Of a stretch of DNA of 64,000 nucleotides, positions 12,701 through 24,756 are shown in pieces (position 1 is the first letter of the stretch; every line of letters starts with the position of its first letter). This stretch comes from Allolobophora icterica (lineage: Eukaryota; Annelida; Clitellata; Crassiclitellata; Lumbricidae). The DNA is taken from the NCBI GenBank assembly GCA_963556255.1, contig OY744615.1, forward strand, positions 18,931,577-18,995,576. Direction: 5' to 3'. The notes below the pieces were generated by a model, which worked only from the letters and a program-made list of their open reading frames with translations, had not been told where the DNA came from and ran no database searches. The translations under genes were made by a program, and so were the position numbers.

Positions 12701-15700
12701 GGTGTCTTGTCGTTAGCTTGCTGTGGTTGGGTTTGTGTCGCAGTCAGATGATCAGTCAACCTCTCGTCCATGTTTATGGGGAGCTTCTACGCAAACAATC
12801 ATGTCACCTTTATCAACCAAAATCCCGTTATCAGACAAAGTTAAGACTATTGGGAGTCACCAAAGATAAGTCATGCACTATGCATTCATGTGTATGTTCT
12901 ATGTCCAAGTTTTGTTCTATCACATCAGGCTATTTTGTCTCATCAGGAATTCTCTGACTAATAACATGTCTAAGACAGTGGATCATGCACTTAAGTGTTA
13001 ATTCTTGATTAGATTATGCGAATGTGGTGTCATAAAATATATTCTCTCTTGAACAAACAAAGTTTCAGGTAATTCAGAACTCTCTTGCCAGGGTTGCTGC
13101 ATTTTCTTCTTTATCACCAAATGCATTAGACTGACTTCGTAAGCCTCCCTGTTGGATGGCTTGTTAAGTTTAAGGTTCTATGCTTGACCTAAGCCCAGAA
13201 TACCAGCTTTCAACCATATCTTCATGTGTTGCTAATACCTTATCACCCTTCTATAACTATTGTGTTATTCTCATACTGGGTATTTGTTACAACCTAAGTT
13301 CAATACAATTGTGGGATTACGTCCTTTCACATGCTGTGCTTCTCGTGTTTAGAATCATCCACCACACGAGGCCCGACTTGCCAACATGCTATCTGTTAAT
13401 CACTTGTTAAGACCCATTATTTTACTCTGGTATTTGCACGACTCCATCTTGGCTCCTCGTGCAAATTCATTCACTCCTCTGACTCAAACTTCCTGACTCT
13501 GACACCACACCTTACGACTACTGACTTTGCAAGCAGAAATAAATAAATTTAGGGCATCCAGCATTTTTTATTACTATTCTAGCTTTTCCTTGGAGAAGTA
13601 GTAATACACTCATCATTTCTGGCAGGAGGTGTTGACAGATGTATGTAGGTTCAATTTGCACAGAAATATCATTATGCGTTTAATAAAACCTTCAAAGCAA
13701 TTAACAATGTAATCAAGAGTTGATTGCCAATTAGAAGGTAAGTATGGCTAAGGAAATATAACAATGTTCCTTATTGATCAGGACTGACCCAGTCATGAGA
13801 GACGTGAGGATCTGACGATTCTGACATATGTGTTCAACTGTCGGAAATCGTGAACCAATTTGCCGCCTCAGCAGGTTGTTGAAAATCATCACAACATCCT
13901 TCCTTCCCTGTTCAACGGCAATAACATTTAATTACAATGTTACATGTAATAACAGTATTCGAGGACAATGAAAAAATTTGTGAGCACGTGTTGTTGCTTG
14001 CATGCATTTACATAACCACATGCACAGTCCTTTCTTCAAATAGTTCAGATATCAATGTCATTTCCTTGAATAAATATCCTCTGATGTTTAATCCCTTAGG
14101 AACATTTCAGGTCTATGAAAAGCTACTTTCATTCACAGGATCCCACTTCCAAGGACAGCTGTTGTTAGAAGCCCATAATATGCCACAATATATCAAGAGT
14201 AAAGACCATTACAATGTCAAACAGCTGGCTGAAATTGTATAACTGTTCGATCATCACAGCCATTTTCAAATTCACCTAATATTGGCTAAAGTACCCATAT
14301 ATACGTCTTGTTTAGTCCTTATAGCCTATGTTTGTTTTTTCTGCAATGCAAAAGACATCCAGAAAGGATAAAGCTGCAAAAAGTACAAAAGTTACAACAA
14401 CCACAAAAGCACATACTGCAACAACGAACTGTGTAAACAGAACGTAATCTCCACCTTACCACTAAGTAAATATTCTTACAATTTCACAAAAGTAGAAACT
14501 TGACATGCAGAGAACAGTAAGAAAAAAATTAGCACTATATCTTCCCTCTAGAGAATGAATATCCTTACACACACACACATGCAAGCATGGTCTGGCTGTA
14601 TGTTTAAAAAACAGACATTATATGCAGAAAAGGTTGCAAGAGCAGATTTTTGTGAGAAAGAAACACGGCTGGTTTAGTCAGCACATGTAGTTCAAACAAC
14701 ATACAGCGTATCGAGGACAGGCCGAAATATCAACCAATTAACAATCCAACCCACTTCAGTTCAGCTGTTAAACAGTTGTATCACAATAATATGAACATAA
14801 TAATATGAACTGTGAGATGAATGCAAGAGGGGCAAAGTGAGCAAACAAGTTGGGCAAAGAAGCTTACAGAAGAGGAACTGAAAAAAATCAAACCACTACA
14901 ACTTTAAAATGGACAGTTTCGGCAATTGCCTTCATGACCTTTGACTCTACCGGGGAGGAAACATCTCCCCAGCCAACTAGTATTACAAACTAGTGTTCAG
15001 ATGCTCTGCTAAGAAGGCCAGATATAGGCACAGATACAATACAATACAATTAAAACAGTGTCAGTTTAAAACAGAAAGTTAATTAAAGTGGCATACACAT
15101 ATTTAACAGGGTGAAATAGTATCTAATTAGGAAGGGAGAATTGCTAACCTCAAAGTCGATTTTGTTCAGATTGTCAATAAGGAAGAGCAAGAGATGATTG
15201 TTGTAGATTTCTTGAGCCAACTGAGCCGTTGTCTCCGTCTGTTGCTCTTGTTCAGCCCCTCCGCAAAGTATCGACTTCATGCTTGCCAGAGATCGAGACA
15301 CATCTTCTACCGCCTGTACACATGTACACAAAATACACATGTCACATGTCTGTTGTTTAGAGGAGAACCACATTTTGCGATCAAAACTTCACAAGGCTAT
15401 GCAATTTTCAACATTTTAGGAACTTTACCAGAGGAGCAATTTTTTATTTTTTTATTTTATAATTTTAATAGCACACTATAAGTTCAAGTTCTACAAATCA
15501 ACCAATACCAAAGTCTTTTCAATATATGATGACTTCAGTCATCATGTTCTGTATATCCGTGCTGGAGTCGGGAGCGCCTCTGAGTAGCCTCCTTGAAGGG
15601 GCGCTATATAAATGCTCAAATGAATGAATGTCATCGCAAAATGTATCTGCTCTTCACTTCTGCATCACACGCATATGACAACTTGTTGTTACACCATGTA

Positions 15701-16147
15701 ACCCGTAAACAGCAGACTGTAATGTTTTTTAATTGCTGCTGTCAAATCTGTGCCTCAGTCAAAAAATTCTTCAACCTAGAGTCATGTCTCACAGGACTAA
15801 TGTAGATGAAGACAGAGACAAGTTAAAACCAACACCTATCTTGCCTTACCCTACCTTGACTACAAATACAACTGATGTAAGGACAAATGCCTATTCAAAT
15901 AAAGGAACCTGTACTCATTCAATGAATTCAACATAAACATGCCACAACAACTGTCGCATAACAAGACACTTAAAGTTCTACTCTATTCAAATTCTAGTCC
16001 AAAAGTACCTATAAACATTGATCAACACAATTAAGACATCCACAGGAGGGCTACAGCACATCCAGTTAGGATGACACTTCAAAAGGTAAACAGAAATAAG
16101 TCATCACAACGCCCTGTAACATGCTAATATAAGTGGGTAAACACACA

Positions 16148-16179
<32 letters not shown>

Positions 16180-16799
16180 TATATAAACAGAAATCATACA
16201 ATTTGTAATTGATGCAGCTAGGTTCGAAAGCATCTGGACCGAGTTGAAAATGCCCAACTTACAAACACCAACTTCAAACACTAACTACAAGCACTAGCTT
16301 ACAAATACTAACTTGAAGCACCAACTTCAAACACTAACTACAAGCACCAGCTTACAAACACTAACTTCAAGCACTAACTTCAAACACTAACTTGCAAACA
16401 TCAACTGGAAACACTAACTTACAGACACTAACTTGAAACGCGAACTACAAACACTACCGTACAAACACTAACTTGAAGCACCAACTTCAAATACTAACTT
16501 ACAGACACTAACTTGAAACACTAACTACAAACAAACACTAACTTATAAACACTAGCTTGAAACGTTCACAAACAAGCATCAACTGGCAAACACCACACCT
16601 TATGATTACAATGATACAATAGAAACCAGAAGCTAAGAAAGGTTAAATCATTCTCATAAGGTATCACATCTCGATCCAAACAAACCTTTGACGTTTTCTT
16701 TTCATCTTTATTATCGACCTGACCTAGCACACTGATCGCCTCTTTCACGACCTTTACTACCTCTGCAGGTGGCTTGTGTTTAGGACCGAACAGAGGCAT
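9547..16799 (-). CDS. CAB39: CAB39/Mo25 calcium-binding protein 39, complete coding region of seven exons
   Basis: Coding exons, in transcript order: 16686-16799, 15149-15313, 13789-13907, 12114-12282, 11482-11607, 10356-10499, 9547-9747. All junctions are GT-AG, and the joined frame is open for 345 aa (vertebrate CAB39 is about 341). Recognition is by collinear similarity over the whole length: start [15 protein letters not shown], then [76 protein letters not shown] and [12 protein letters not shown]. Known role of the family: an Armadillo/HEAT-like scaffold that binds the pseudokinase STRAD and activates LKB1 (STK11) and related STE20 kinases in the cytoplasm. Upstream of the ATG an acceptor (GATTTTCAG, exon side from 16828) suggests a separate non-coding first exon that I could not place. 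Introns carry LINE, SINE and minisatellite sequence. Confidence 0.95.
9896..9958 (-). CDS. possible alternative last exon of CAB39, or a duplicated exon fragment
   Basis: Bases 9896-9949 are an exact 54-bp copy of the end of exon 7, placed in intron 6. On the minus strand an acceptor-like CTTCTTCAG stands directly before TGT AAT GTT AAG, which is in frame with the copied codons. Spliced from exon 6 (phase 0) it would give [18 protein letters not shown] and a stop at 9904-9902. Such an isoform would lack 48 residues of exon 7, from VFVANP to KQIK. Whether it is used is unknown; a non-functional local duplication or an assembly artefact is equally possible. Confidence 0.35.
10356..10499 (-). 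CDS. CAB39: CAB39 exon 6, residues 232-279
   Basis: Acceptor CTTTTGCAG, donor TTCAAG|GTGCGT. 48 codons, phase 0. Reads [20 protein letters not shown] and [12 protein letters not shown]. Confidence 0.94.
10581..11072 (-). pseudogene. L2-like LINE 3' fragment in CAB39 intron 6
   Basis: Minus-strand frames give decayed LINE ORF2 C-terminal pieces, including a segment reading [17 protein letters not shown]. The element ends with (TGAT)n on the minus strand (AATCAATCAATCAGTC on plus, near 10588). Several stops and shifts; no coding potential. Confidence 0.55.
11482..11607 (-). CDS. CAB39: CAB39 exon 5, residues 190-231
   Basis: Acceptor GTGGTTAACAG, donor CTGAAG|GTGATC. 42 codons, phase 0. Reads [19 protein letters not shown] and [10 protein letters not shown]. 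Confidence 0.92.
11811..12064 (+). repeat. tRNA-derived SINE-like repeat, second type
   Basis: Begins GAGGGGGATAGACGAATGG (A-box-like) with TTTCGATACC in B-box position. The body shares CATGTTTCAAT...AATGTAA-CTTACTG and the AATAAAGA end with the SINE at 5089-5290, so the two have related 3' parts. Sits in CAB39 intron 4. Confidence 0.55.
12114..12282 (-). CDS. CAB39: CAB39 exon 4, residues 133-189
   Basis: Acceptor GTTTACACAG, donor TTCAAG|GTACCA. Completes the split Gly, then [20 protein letters not shown] and [13 protein letters not shown], very close to the vertebrate sequence. Confidence 0.93.
13040..13520 (+). pseudogene. possible LINE remnant in CAB39 intron 3
   Basis: Decayed plus-strand frames include [20 protein letters not shown], resembling the QNSLARVV region of L2/RTE-X-like ORF2 proteins. 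Heavily mutated, so the call is weak. Confidence 0.35.
13789..13907 (-). CDS. CAB39: CAB39 exon 3, residues 94-132 plus two bases
   Basis: Acceptor TTGAACAG, donor ACTGG|GTCAGT. Reads [20 protein letters not shown] and PTVEHIC. The last codon (Gly) is split 2+1 with exon 4. Confidence 0.9.
15149..15313 (-). CDS. CAB39: CAB39 exon 2, residues 39-93
   Basis: Acceptor TGTGTACAG, donor GAG|GTTAGC. 55 codons, phase 0 at both ends. Contains [18 protein letters not shown], a hallmark of the family's first helical repeats. Confidence 0.93.
15556..15632 (+). repeat. LINE family C 3' tail fragment
   Basis: GGGAGCGCCTCTGAGTAGCC followed by GGGGCGCTATATAAATG and (AATG)n. This is the 3' end of the family seen in reverse at 50378-51058. 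It lies in CAB39 intron 1. Confidence 0.6.
16141..16180. repeat. (ACGC)n microsatellite
   Basis: About 40 bp of ACAC/ACGC repeats inside the first coding intron of CAB39. Confidence 0.9.
16252..16600. repeat. degenerate minisatellite, CACTAACTT core
   Basis: Roughly twenty tandem, imperfect units of about 14-18 bp of the form ACAAACACTAACTTGAA, in CAB39 intron 1 close to exon 1. No coding sense. Confidence 0.8.
16686..16799 (-). CDS. CAB39: CAB39 exon 1 (coding), residues 1-38
   Basis: Start codon at 16799-16797; donor after AAAG (GTTTGT). Phase 0. The N-terminus [11 protein letters not shown] corresponds to the family's MPFPFGKSHKSP start. The 5' UTR probably continues to an acceptor next to 16828. 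Confidence 0.93.
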
Positions 16800-16828
16800 T
16801 GTTGCACTTGCAGAAAAGTTACCTTGTC

Positions 16829-17812
16829 CTGAAAATCAAACAATTTCATTGTACTAACATTACGACTTTTATGGCAAGATACATCAGCATGCTTTTCAGA
16901 GTGTGGAGCGGGTAGAGTCCAGTTCTTATTACACTGTCTTTGGAAGTCGTATCAAGGACTTACTTATAATTAATAAGGACTGTGTTACGAGGTCGGCTTC
17001 TGAACAGGAAATAAATTTTGGTTACCTGACTGTAGCATATCAGAATTTCTGCTACAATGTCATATCTTCATTGCCAGCTTGGAAATCTGAATGGGGCATA
17101 GTAGGCTTCCTCTGCAAAGTCTACCTATGTTAGCTGGATGTTATGCCTTACCGGAGCTAATCTTAGCGAACCAGATTCAGGTGGCAAATTTGGGCAAAGC
17201 TTTTCATTAGTAAATGCATATTCCTTTGTCATTTGTTGTGGAGCACTGGCTGCCAGCAACTTTGCCACATTTTAGAATGAAATCTGAGCAACTGACATAA
17301 GTAAACAAATGTGCAACAAGCAGCAATTAGTCTGAACTAATAAGTGCAGTTCATATCTATAGCAAATTGGAGGTTCAAAGTCATGCTTCCTAAGCTATTT
17401 ATTTATACCGAGCATTTATATATAGCGCCCACTAAAGGTTGTCTACTCAGAAGCACTTCCGACATAAACTCCGGCTGGACAGCATTGTCTAAAGATTAGA
17501 GTGGAGCTATGTCATTCACTCCTGCCACGTGAAATAAAGTTTTCAAACTCAATCCAAACCGTTCATTACCAGATCAGAAACTAAACCTGAACTCAATTTC
17601 CCATTATAAACTTCACTTGAGCAAAATTAGCAGTGATACACTGGAGATTCATTACAACATGCTTCACTATAACAACAATATTGATAGAACACGATGGACA
17701 CCAGATTAGTTCTGCTATAGAAATAAATTATAACATGACCTTATTAGGTGGTTATCTATGTGGCAACCAAACCGCATTATATTGCGTGTTTGCCTGTTTG
17801 GTGCATTGCCAC
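16829..17812. other. no gene seen; 5' flank or 5'-UTR intron of CAB39
   Basis: Non-coding. A LINE-tail-like piece (CATTTATATATAGCGCCC, near 17413) is present. A CAB39 non-coding exon or promoter may lie in this or the next 8 kb but is not identifiable. Confidence 0.4.
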
Positions 17813-18278
17813 TAGGGGTCAACCGGAAATCGCCTCAGACATTTGCCTCTGCCGGAAATCCCGTTTCCGGAACTATTCGCCTCGGCAAATACTGTAGATG
17901 CAAATAGTGGAAAAAATTCTTTAACAAAAATTTTTTTCTTTAAAAACTTATTCAAAATTATAAATGTTCAGCCTTAAAACAATTACCCCGGTACACATCC
18001 ATTGAATTCAATTCCATTTTCTTGAAATTATGTCAATTTATTGAATTTAATGCAATTTTAGAAAACTTCACAACTGCACAGAAATTGCTAAAATTCAAAA
18101 TGTATCAGTCACTTATTACAAGAACACAAATTTATTTCGATAATTTTTTAATACATGAAAATGTGAAGCTTCGCATATGGAACAAATGGTACCCGGTTTG
18201 TTTCCGGATCCGGCAAATAGTACATCCAAATACTCGGATTCGGTACTCTGTGGAAAATGTCTACCCGGTTGATCCCTA
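17813..18278. mobile_element. hAT-type non-autonomous element, 466 bp
   Basis: Ends TAGGGGTCAACCGG and CCGGTTGATCCCTA are inverted repeats, flanked by a perfect 8-bp duplication ATTGCCAC (17805-17812 and 18279-18286). Inner sequence is AT-rich with CCGGAAA segments near both ends. No transposase trace. Confidence 0.85.
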
Positions 18279-18286
18279 ATTGCCAC

Positions 18287-19719
18287 ACTAAACTGTGTGA
18301 TTTCCAATATCTGGATTCCCCTTGTTAAGTATCCTTTAACTTTCCAATATTAAAACATGAATAGAACTACAGAAACCTTGTAGCCTGGCATCAAATGACA
18401 TTACTACAAACCAGAGGACACAAGTCCTGGCCAGGTTTCAAAGAGTACCTAAAGCAAAAAACCTTAATTTCAGGATGACTCATAAAGGTCCCTTGATTCT
18501 AAATTAGGGGATCATGGCCTCCTCCCATCTGTGCAGTGCACTTGCATACTTGAGGTAATGACACCATTTCTCTGCACAGAAGTGAAAATCTCTGGACTCA
18601 ATTGTGGTAGAACTAAGGGTGCACAGGTCATGTGCAACTCAGAGGTCATGCCCTCAGTATCATTGTTTGTTCATTTGGTTGCATGTTTAAGTTTATGATA
18701 CACCTTTCATATACCTATTTCGAAATTCATAACTTACGGTAAACTCCAGAGGCCATCACAACTTTTGACTACCCAGATTTGCAAGTGAAAGCCTCATAGC
18801 TATATATTATTATGACAATCGTTTGCAAATATATAAGCCCTCAATCAATCAATCAAATTCGTTTATTCAAACACTAAGCTGACACAAACACAACTTAGAC
18901 TTAGACCTAATGAAGGCCTTGGCTAGCGTGGCTAAAGGGCATTTGTAAAGAACTCATCGCTGCACATTCAGACTGAAAAAAACCCAGAATAGCTCGTGTA
19001 AAAATTTAAAAAAATTTCTTTCTCAGTGGTACATCTAAGTATCTGACTCCATAAATAGCACACTAATACAGTCCTGCATGGTTCAGCGAAAAAAACTATT
19101 CCACCACATACCACTGATTTAGACACCAGACATATCTTTTCAAAGACTGACATCTACTGACATAGACCAATACGCTCTCACTACTTATTTCACTTACACC
19201 ACAGCTGCTTCGGGCTCTAAGAAATGAACAACACAACTATAGGCCATACAGTGAATGTCAGAATTTTCATGAAAATGGCAAAAATGGCAGTGATATGAAA
19301 TTCTTGAAAAGCTCAGATGGTTCTTGGCTTTAAAACCCCCAAAATCTTCAAAACGTCAACTTTGTTTGCATCAATCTTACAAAGCCAAATGGTTTCGAAG
19401 AATAAACAGTGACGTTGATCTCAAAATGTAAAATGGTTCCCAAAAATAAGGAAATCCATATCACATGAGTGTTCGCAATGCACAGTTACACCCATTGAAT
19501 CTCAGTGCCGAAAGTCAAGATACTGCACGAGGATATCCCTCAGGCCTCCACAGCTGTGCAGGACAGGACTTCATCAGAAGTTGACCAGTTGGTCGCAGAA
19601 CTTCTGTGGTGGATGGTCAACACCATTCCAAAGGTCCTACCTTATCTAAGTATCACTGTTAAATCCAAAACTTCCCCAGTTGTAGATAGCACAAGCAAGT
19701 CTGAGGCGTGCCCAAGTGA
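18287..19719. other. no gene seen
   Basis: Non-coding. A short tail-like AATCAATCAATC run near 18844 may mark another LINE 3' end. Nothing else supportable. Confidence 0.4.
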
Positions 19720-19727
19720 GAATCAGC

Positions 19728-19869
19728 CATAGGCATAGACTCGGGGGGGGGGGCAGCTGGGGCACGTCCCCCCAATAATTGAGATGGACTGTACACCCAA
19801 TGCAACAAGTGTAGAATGAATAACCAAATGTCCCCCTCCCCCAATATTTTGGACAAGTTTACGCCAGTG
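19728..19869. mobile_element. hAT-type MITE, 142 bp, intact target duplication
   Basis: Ends CATAGGCATAGACTC and GTTTACGCCAGTG, flanked by the perfect 8-bp GAATCAGC (19720-19727 and 19870-19877). Opposite-orientation copy at 20300-20438; a third at about 37295-37420. Confidence 0.8.
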
Positions 19870-20299
19870 GAATCAGCCAACCTATTATAGGTCAACCTAC
19901 TCAAAATGGCTGTTGGGCATTGGTGATTACTATCCAAATATGCAAGAGGCTCATCGCACACTTCAGAAATAACTCTAAACAAATACTTGGAAAAGGCAGA
20001 CAGCTGAACATACCGGAATTTGCAAGTAAATTCCACATATGACAAATTTATCTGCCAAAATGAACGAGACATGTTTACAATCACAGCCACTGAACCTAGT
20101 GAACGGTTGCATACTCAACACTCGGTGATCAACACTAAAGCTGATGAGTCAGCTGCTTAAGTAGTCTCTCAACTCTGTTGAGTAAATAGCAAATCTAAAT
20201 GGATCAAAAGGATTTTTACAGTTAAAAGCTTTAAACATCTCTAAAAAAAATAAATTGCAGGATAGTGAGTAGTGACAAGCAAAAGAGAAGCACAGTAGG

Positions 20300-20438
20300 C
20301 ACTGGCGTACACTTGTTCCAAATATTGGAGAGGGGATTTGGTTATTTATTCTACACTTGTTGCATTGAATGTACAGCCGATCTCAATTATTTGGGGGGGC
20401 ACGTGCCCCGGCTGCCCCCCCCAGAGTCTATGCCTATG
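20300..20438. mobile_element. hAT-type MITE, 139 bp
   Basis: Inverted copy of the element at 19728-19869, starting CACTGGCGTACAC and ending GTCTATGCCTATG. Flanking 8-mers ACAGTAGG and ATAGTATG agree at 6 of 8 positions. Confidence 0.75.
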
Positions 20439-20446
20439 ATAGTATG

Positions 20447-23400
20447 GACAAAATCCGGTTTTCAGGATAGTCAACTACTGTAAAAACCAAATGGCAAGAA
20501 TACTGGTATCTAGCTTACAAAATTCACACTATGAAGTCAAATTGGTTGGAAGAGGAATGACAACCAATTACAGAGCCGAAGGGTTGGCAGAAGAGTGACA
20601 ATCATGTTACAAAATCAGCTGTGATGGCAAAGTGTGAGGATCGCGGCATCAGTGTTGATCCCACAACTGTCGTCTGCGACTTTGAGCAAGCTGCAACACA
20701 CTCTGTGACTGCTACTCTTGGCCAGCATGTCACCCATTCAGGGTTGTTTTCACCACTTTACCCAAAGTACCTGGCGCAAGATCCAGGATTTAGGCCTCTC
20801 CACCACGTATCGCAACAGTGCGGATTTTAAGCATTTCTGTAGGATATAAAACTCATCTCCAGAGCGTGGTTAGTTTAACTGGAAGGCAGTATCCATCTTC
20901 CAGGTTCTGCTTAGTTTCTGAGATTACCCTGAACTGTCTGGTTATTGGTCAAACCGATTCTATATGACCTTGTGCTTGTCAAAATACACATTCTCAGTGA
21001 CTGCTGAAGTGTCTGAACATGGTTGTTTGGTCAGAGAGCAGCATTAAATATTTTGTCTTCCACCTGGCTAGGGCATAACCAAAATCTGGATCGATAAAAT
21101 GATTTTACCGACTTTTGGACAATCTGGAGTTATTCGGATCCAGATTAATAACAGTTGTTCTTTCCCTGGTTTCACTATGGACTAAAAACAATTTATAGGC
21201 CACTCACACATAATTATAATTTGGATTGTCAATGGGCCCTAGAATAACCGAGCACCTGCTCGAAGGGTCGCACTGCAGAAATTCCAGTTCCAAGGCAAAG
21301 CAGTAACGGGCTCTAAACTATCTTCAGGCTTTATGAGAACATTTTTTGTTCTATAGCAAAAAAATCATAAGTAAGGTAATATTCAGAAGCTTGAAGTTTA
21401 AACTAATTGTAGTCAAGTGTCAGTAATATTATATTTAAAAAGTCATAAATCATAAACGTTTTTTGTATAACTGATTATAATATTTTTCATAAGTCGCCGC
21501 GCCCCCAGGCATTTGCTCCACCCTCTGAGCGGGCTTGCCTTCACACAATCTACTCTGTATCTGCCACAGGCGGCAATAATTAGGCCTGTCAATCAGTGAA
21601 GAAATATATAGCAGTATAGGGAAGGGGGCAACTGACTGGCCATTCTTCAATCCTACCGCCTGTAGCTGATGCCAAGCCATTAGCCAATGATGACTAACTT
21701 GGAATTAGGGCTCAGTGCATAGATTTAAGCACACATACATACTTTATGACTAATCGGAATCGGAATATCATGGCCTATACTATTCGGTATCCGGAAGATC
21801 ATAAAAAAGCAAAATCGGTTATGCACTACACCTGGCAGTTCAAACTTAATAGCAATCAACAACTGCTTATTCAAATATCAAAAATTATACTGTTGAAATT
21901 AACAGAGAAAACCATTTTCATGTTGGGCTGGGGTGAAGAGGAATAGATAAAACTGTAAAGCTTTTACATGGTTAGAATCAACTCAAAGAGCTTACAATCT
22001 GGTGAAAATTGATAGCTGTACAAATACTTTGAGAGTTATGAAAATTGATAGCTGTATCTTATATACTTTGTAGGTTATTAGCAGCAAAATATGCCCAGGA
22101 ATAAAATCATTCGCTACTTTCTCTACCCAACCAATATAAAACTGATGCTATGCAACATTAATACCTGATATTTTGCACTGTTTCCTACCACATAATGGCT
22201 TAATATCATTGGATTCTGATACAGTATGGTAGAGACCATTGGCTAAGTTTACATGGATTGACTCACGTTTTATTGCTTGAAGTGTTAAATATGATAGTAT
22301 CACAAGTTTGTTAATACATATCATTTAACAAATTTCAATGTAAATATTGTTTCACATATTTTGTACTGTTATTATTAACAACAACAGGTTTAGTATACAT
22401 AGGTCCACATGAAAGACTACACTTTGCTTCAATGCTGATCTGTACTTACTTCATAAGTCATCCACAGTTTGAATATACAGCAATTAAATAATCCATTGTA
22501 ATTAGGATGTTTAAGCTAACGAGGGAAGTGTGGATTTACAAGACAATACAGCCCATAAAGCTTCCAAGTTACTATATTATCTGTCTGCCTATTGTCTGGC
22601 ATCCATAATCACAGCAGTTAATCGCTCAATTTAAAACTGGACTAAAATAACACTGTTCCTTCAAACATATCCACTTGACTAACCATGTCCGTGACAGCCC
22701 GGAGTGTAATGGCCAAGCAATTAAAATGTCAAAACAATAAAACTTATAATTATTATTATTCCAATAACTAATAAAGTAATCCCAAAGTGCAGTTTGAATC
22801 CCTAAGTGCATGGTCAACAGACTTGTACAATAGAGCATATGGCAGTAATACAAATAAACACAAAAACATAGCCATAACACAAAATTCCAGACTCAAGACT
22901 TCAGACAATTAATCACCAGGCCGATTAACCGTGAGGCTAAGGCCAGGCATCACGAAACCAATGCCAAAACGACCACATTGGCCCCAAAGCTGAGGCGAGG
23001 TCTCGAGGTATAACATTGCTACAAATGGCACTTTATGACCTACAGTCAGGGGCTCGTATATTACTTAAGTACATTTTAAGACAGTAACATGTCAGATACA
23101 TCTAGAGCTACTAAAATCAGCTTTAAGTAAAAAATGTGCAAGTGCCATACAGCCTATTCTTTAAAAGCACACCACTTGTGACATCGTCACAATTCACGAA
23201 TTACGTGTACTCTCAACTAGTTTGAGGGGTTAATGCCAAGAACGTTCGAAAAGATACCTATGTAGGGTGTCGCAGTGCCTTGCACAACTCGTGGTCGGCC
23301 CTTCGCGGAGCCAATCCGTGTTTTGGGAAGGTCGTAAATGGGAAGTAAGATGGGTATAAGCAATCAACGTTTACATCTAACGCAGGTTTTAAGCGTCAGC

Positions 23401-24136
23401 AAATTTTTCTCACTTCATTCACAAACTCATTAATAGATATTTTTATTACATCAGTTGTCTTAAAGTTTAAGCCCTTCAAAATATTTTAATTAATCAATAA
23501 AATCAGAACAAACCCGGCAACAAACCCCTCCGTCTAGAAACTTAGACGTAGACTCAAACCGGAACCATAGCTTACATATTCTATATATATTTAGAAACAT
23601 TAGATGACGTCATTGAAAGGCCTTACTCATAGTTTAGAAAAATCATGTTTAAGCTATGTATTTGATCATTCATAGTGACGGTAATGTATCCTATGTCCAA
23701 CTGCTAATGTTTGTAGGTTACATACATTGTATATAAGCCATTTAGAGCCATAATATACATTTAGTAATAATTATTTTATACCAATCAGTCGACAGTGGTT
23801 AAATGTATAAAGTGCGTCATTGGCTGTATTGCGTCTTAAGTAATACAGATATTTATTCTATGCCGGAACTTATGTGCTTCGCTTCAGAAAACCCATAGAT
23901 ATAATTAAAATATCATGGTCTTAGACAAATATTTGGCTTTTTAGGCAACAAGACTCGATCGGCACCAATACAAAGATGTAAATTTATATAATAAGTGAAC
24001 GTTCCTCTTAAAATCTTTGCTCGACACTGTGTAAAAATTAGCGCGCAGATCGTAAGTGGGTTAAATGCAAATCAATGAACTTGATTGGATGGAATCAGGC
24101 TAGATAATCTGAGCCCACTTTAACGTGAGAATTGCC
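20447..24136. other. no gene seen
   Basis: Long gene-free stretch. At 21455-21545 there is a small piece related to the ends of the element at 24137-24851 (GAGCGGGCTTGC, ATTATAATATTTTTCATAA). Otherwise AT-rich unassigned DNA. Confidence 0.45.
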
Positions 24137-24356
24137 CGCCGAGAAGGGGGGGGCAGAGGGGCAAATGCCCAGGGCCCGGCGATTTGTAGGAGCCCGGTCG
24201 CGAAATCAACTTATAAAAAAAATTATAATCAGTTATAAAAAATTTATGATTTATACCTTTTTAAATTTGATATTACTGACACTTAGCCTAACTACAATTA
24301 GTAATTTAAACTTCAAGCATATGCATATTGCCTTACTTGTAATTTTGTGTATATTT

Positions 24357-24756
24357 TGGGAGGAGGATAGAGTAGTGGTAGGCCTAACACTCATGGCCAG
24401 GAGACTCGAGGAGAGCATGCAGGAGAACAGCAGTACGTACGCGGTTCGATTTCCGCAACCCACTCGGGCGGGCGCCTTGCATGGCTGCCATAACCAGGGT
24501 GAGAATTGTCGGGGGTTTGGGGGGTTTAACCCCCAGTCTTTCTTAGGACCCCACAGTAAAGTCTTCATTGCACACCCCAACTCCATGTAAATCAAAGTCA
24601 ACCCCCCAGTCGACGTCTTTTTCCTATAATTCTCATACTGGCCATAACGTGAGTTTAGTTAAGATATTGATAATTGTAACTTTCATGTCTCAATGTAATC
24701 TTACTGCGTTTGTCGGTTTGAATTAATAAAGAAAAGATTATTATTATTATTATTTA
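24357..24756 (+). repeat. tRNA-derived SINE (copy B), interrupted
   Basis: A box AGAGTAGTGG and B box GGTTCGATTTCC, then a body matching copies A and C, and an (ATT)n tail. It is split at 24494/24641 by a 146-bp MITE whose target duplication falls in the SINE body. Confidence 0.75.
24495..24640. mobile_element. hAT-type MITE, 146 bp, inside the SINE
   Basis: Ends CAGGGTGAGAATTGTC and AATTCTCATACTG, flanked by a perfect 8-bp GCCATAAC (24487-24494 and 24641-24648). Same family as 58208-58350 and as the ends of 1227-2740. Confidence 0.85.

Noticed and set aside
24132..24601. Opposed open frames of 152 and 116 codons
   Set aside because: They run across the junctions of a SINE nested in an element and a MITE nested in the SINE; no family resemblance.
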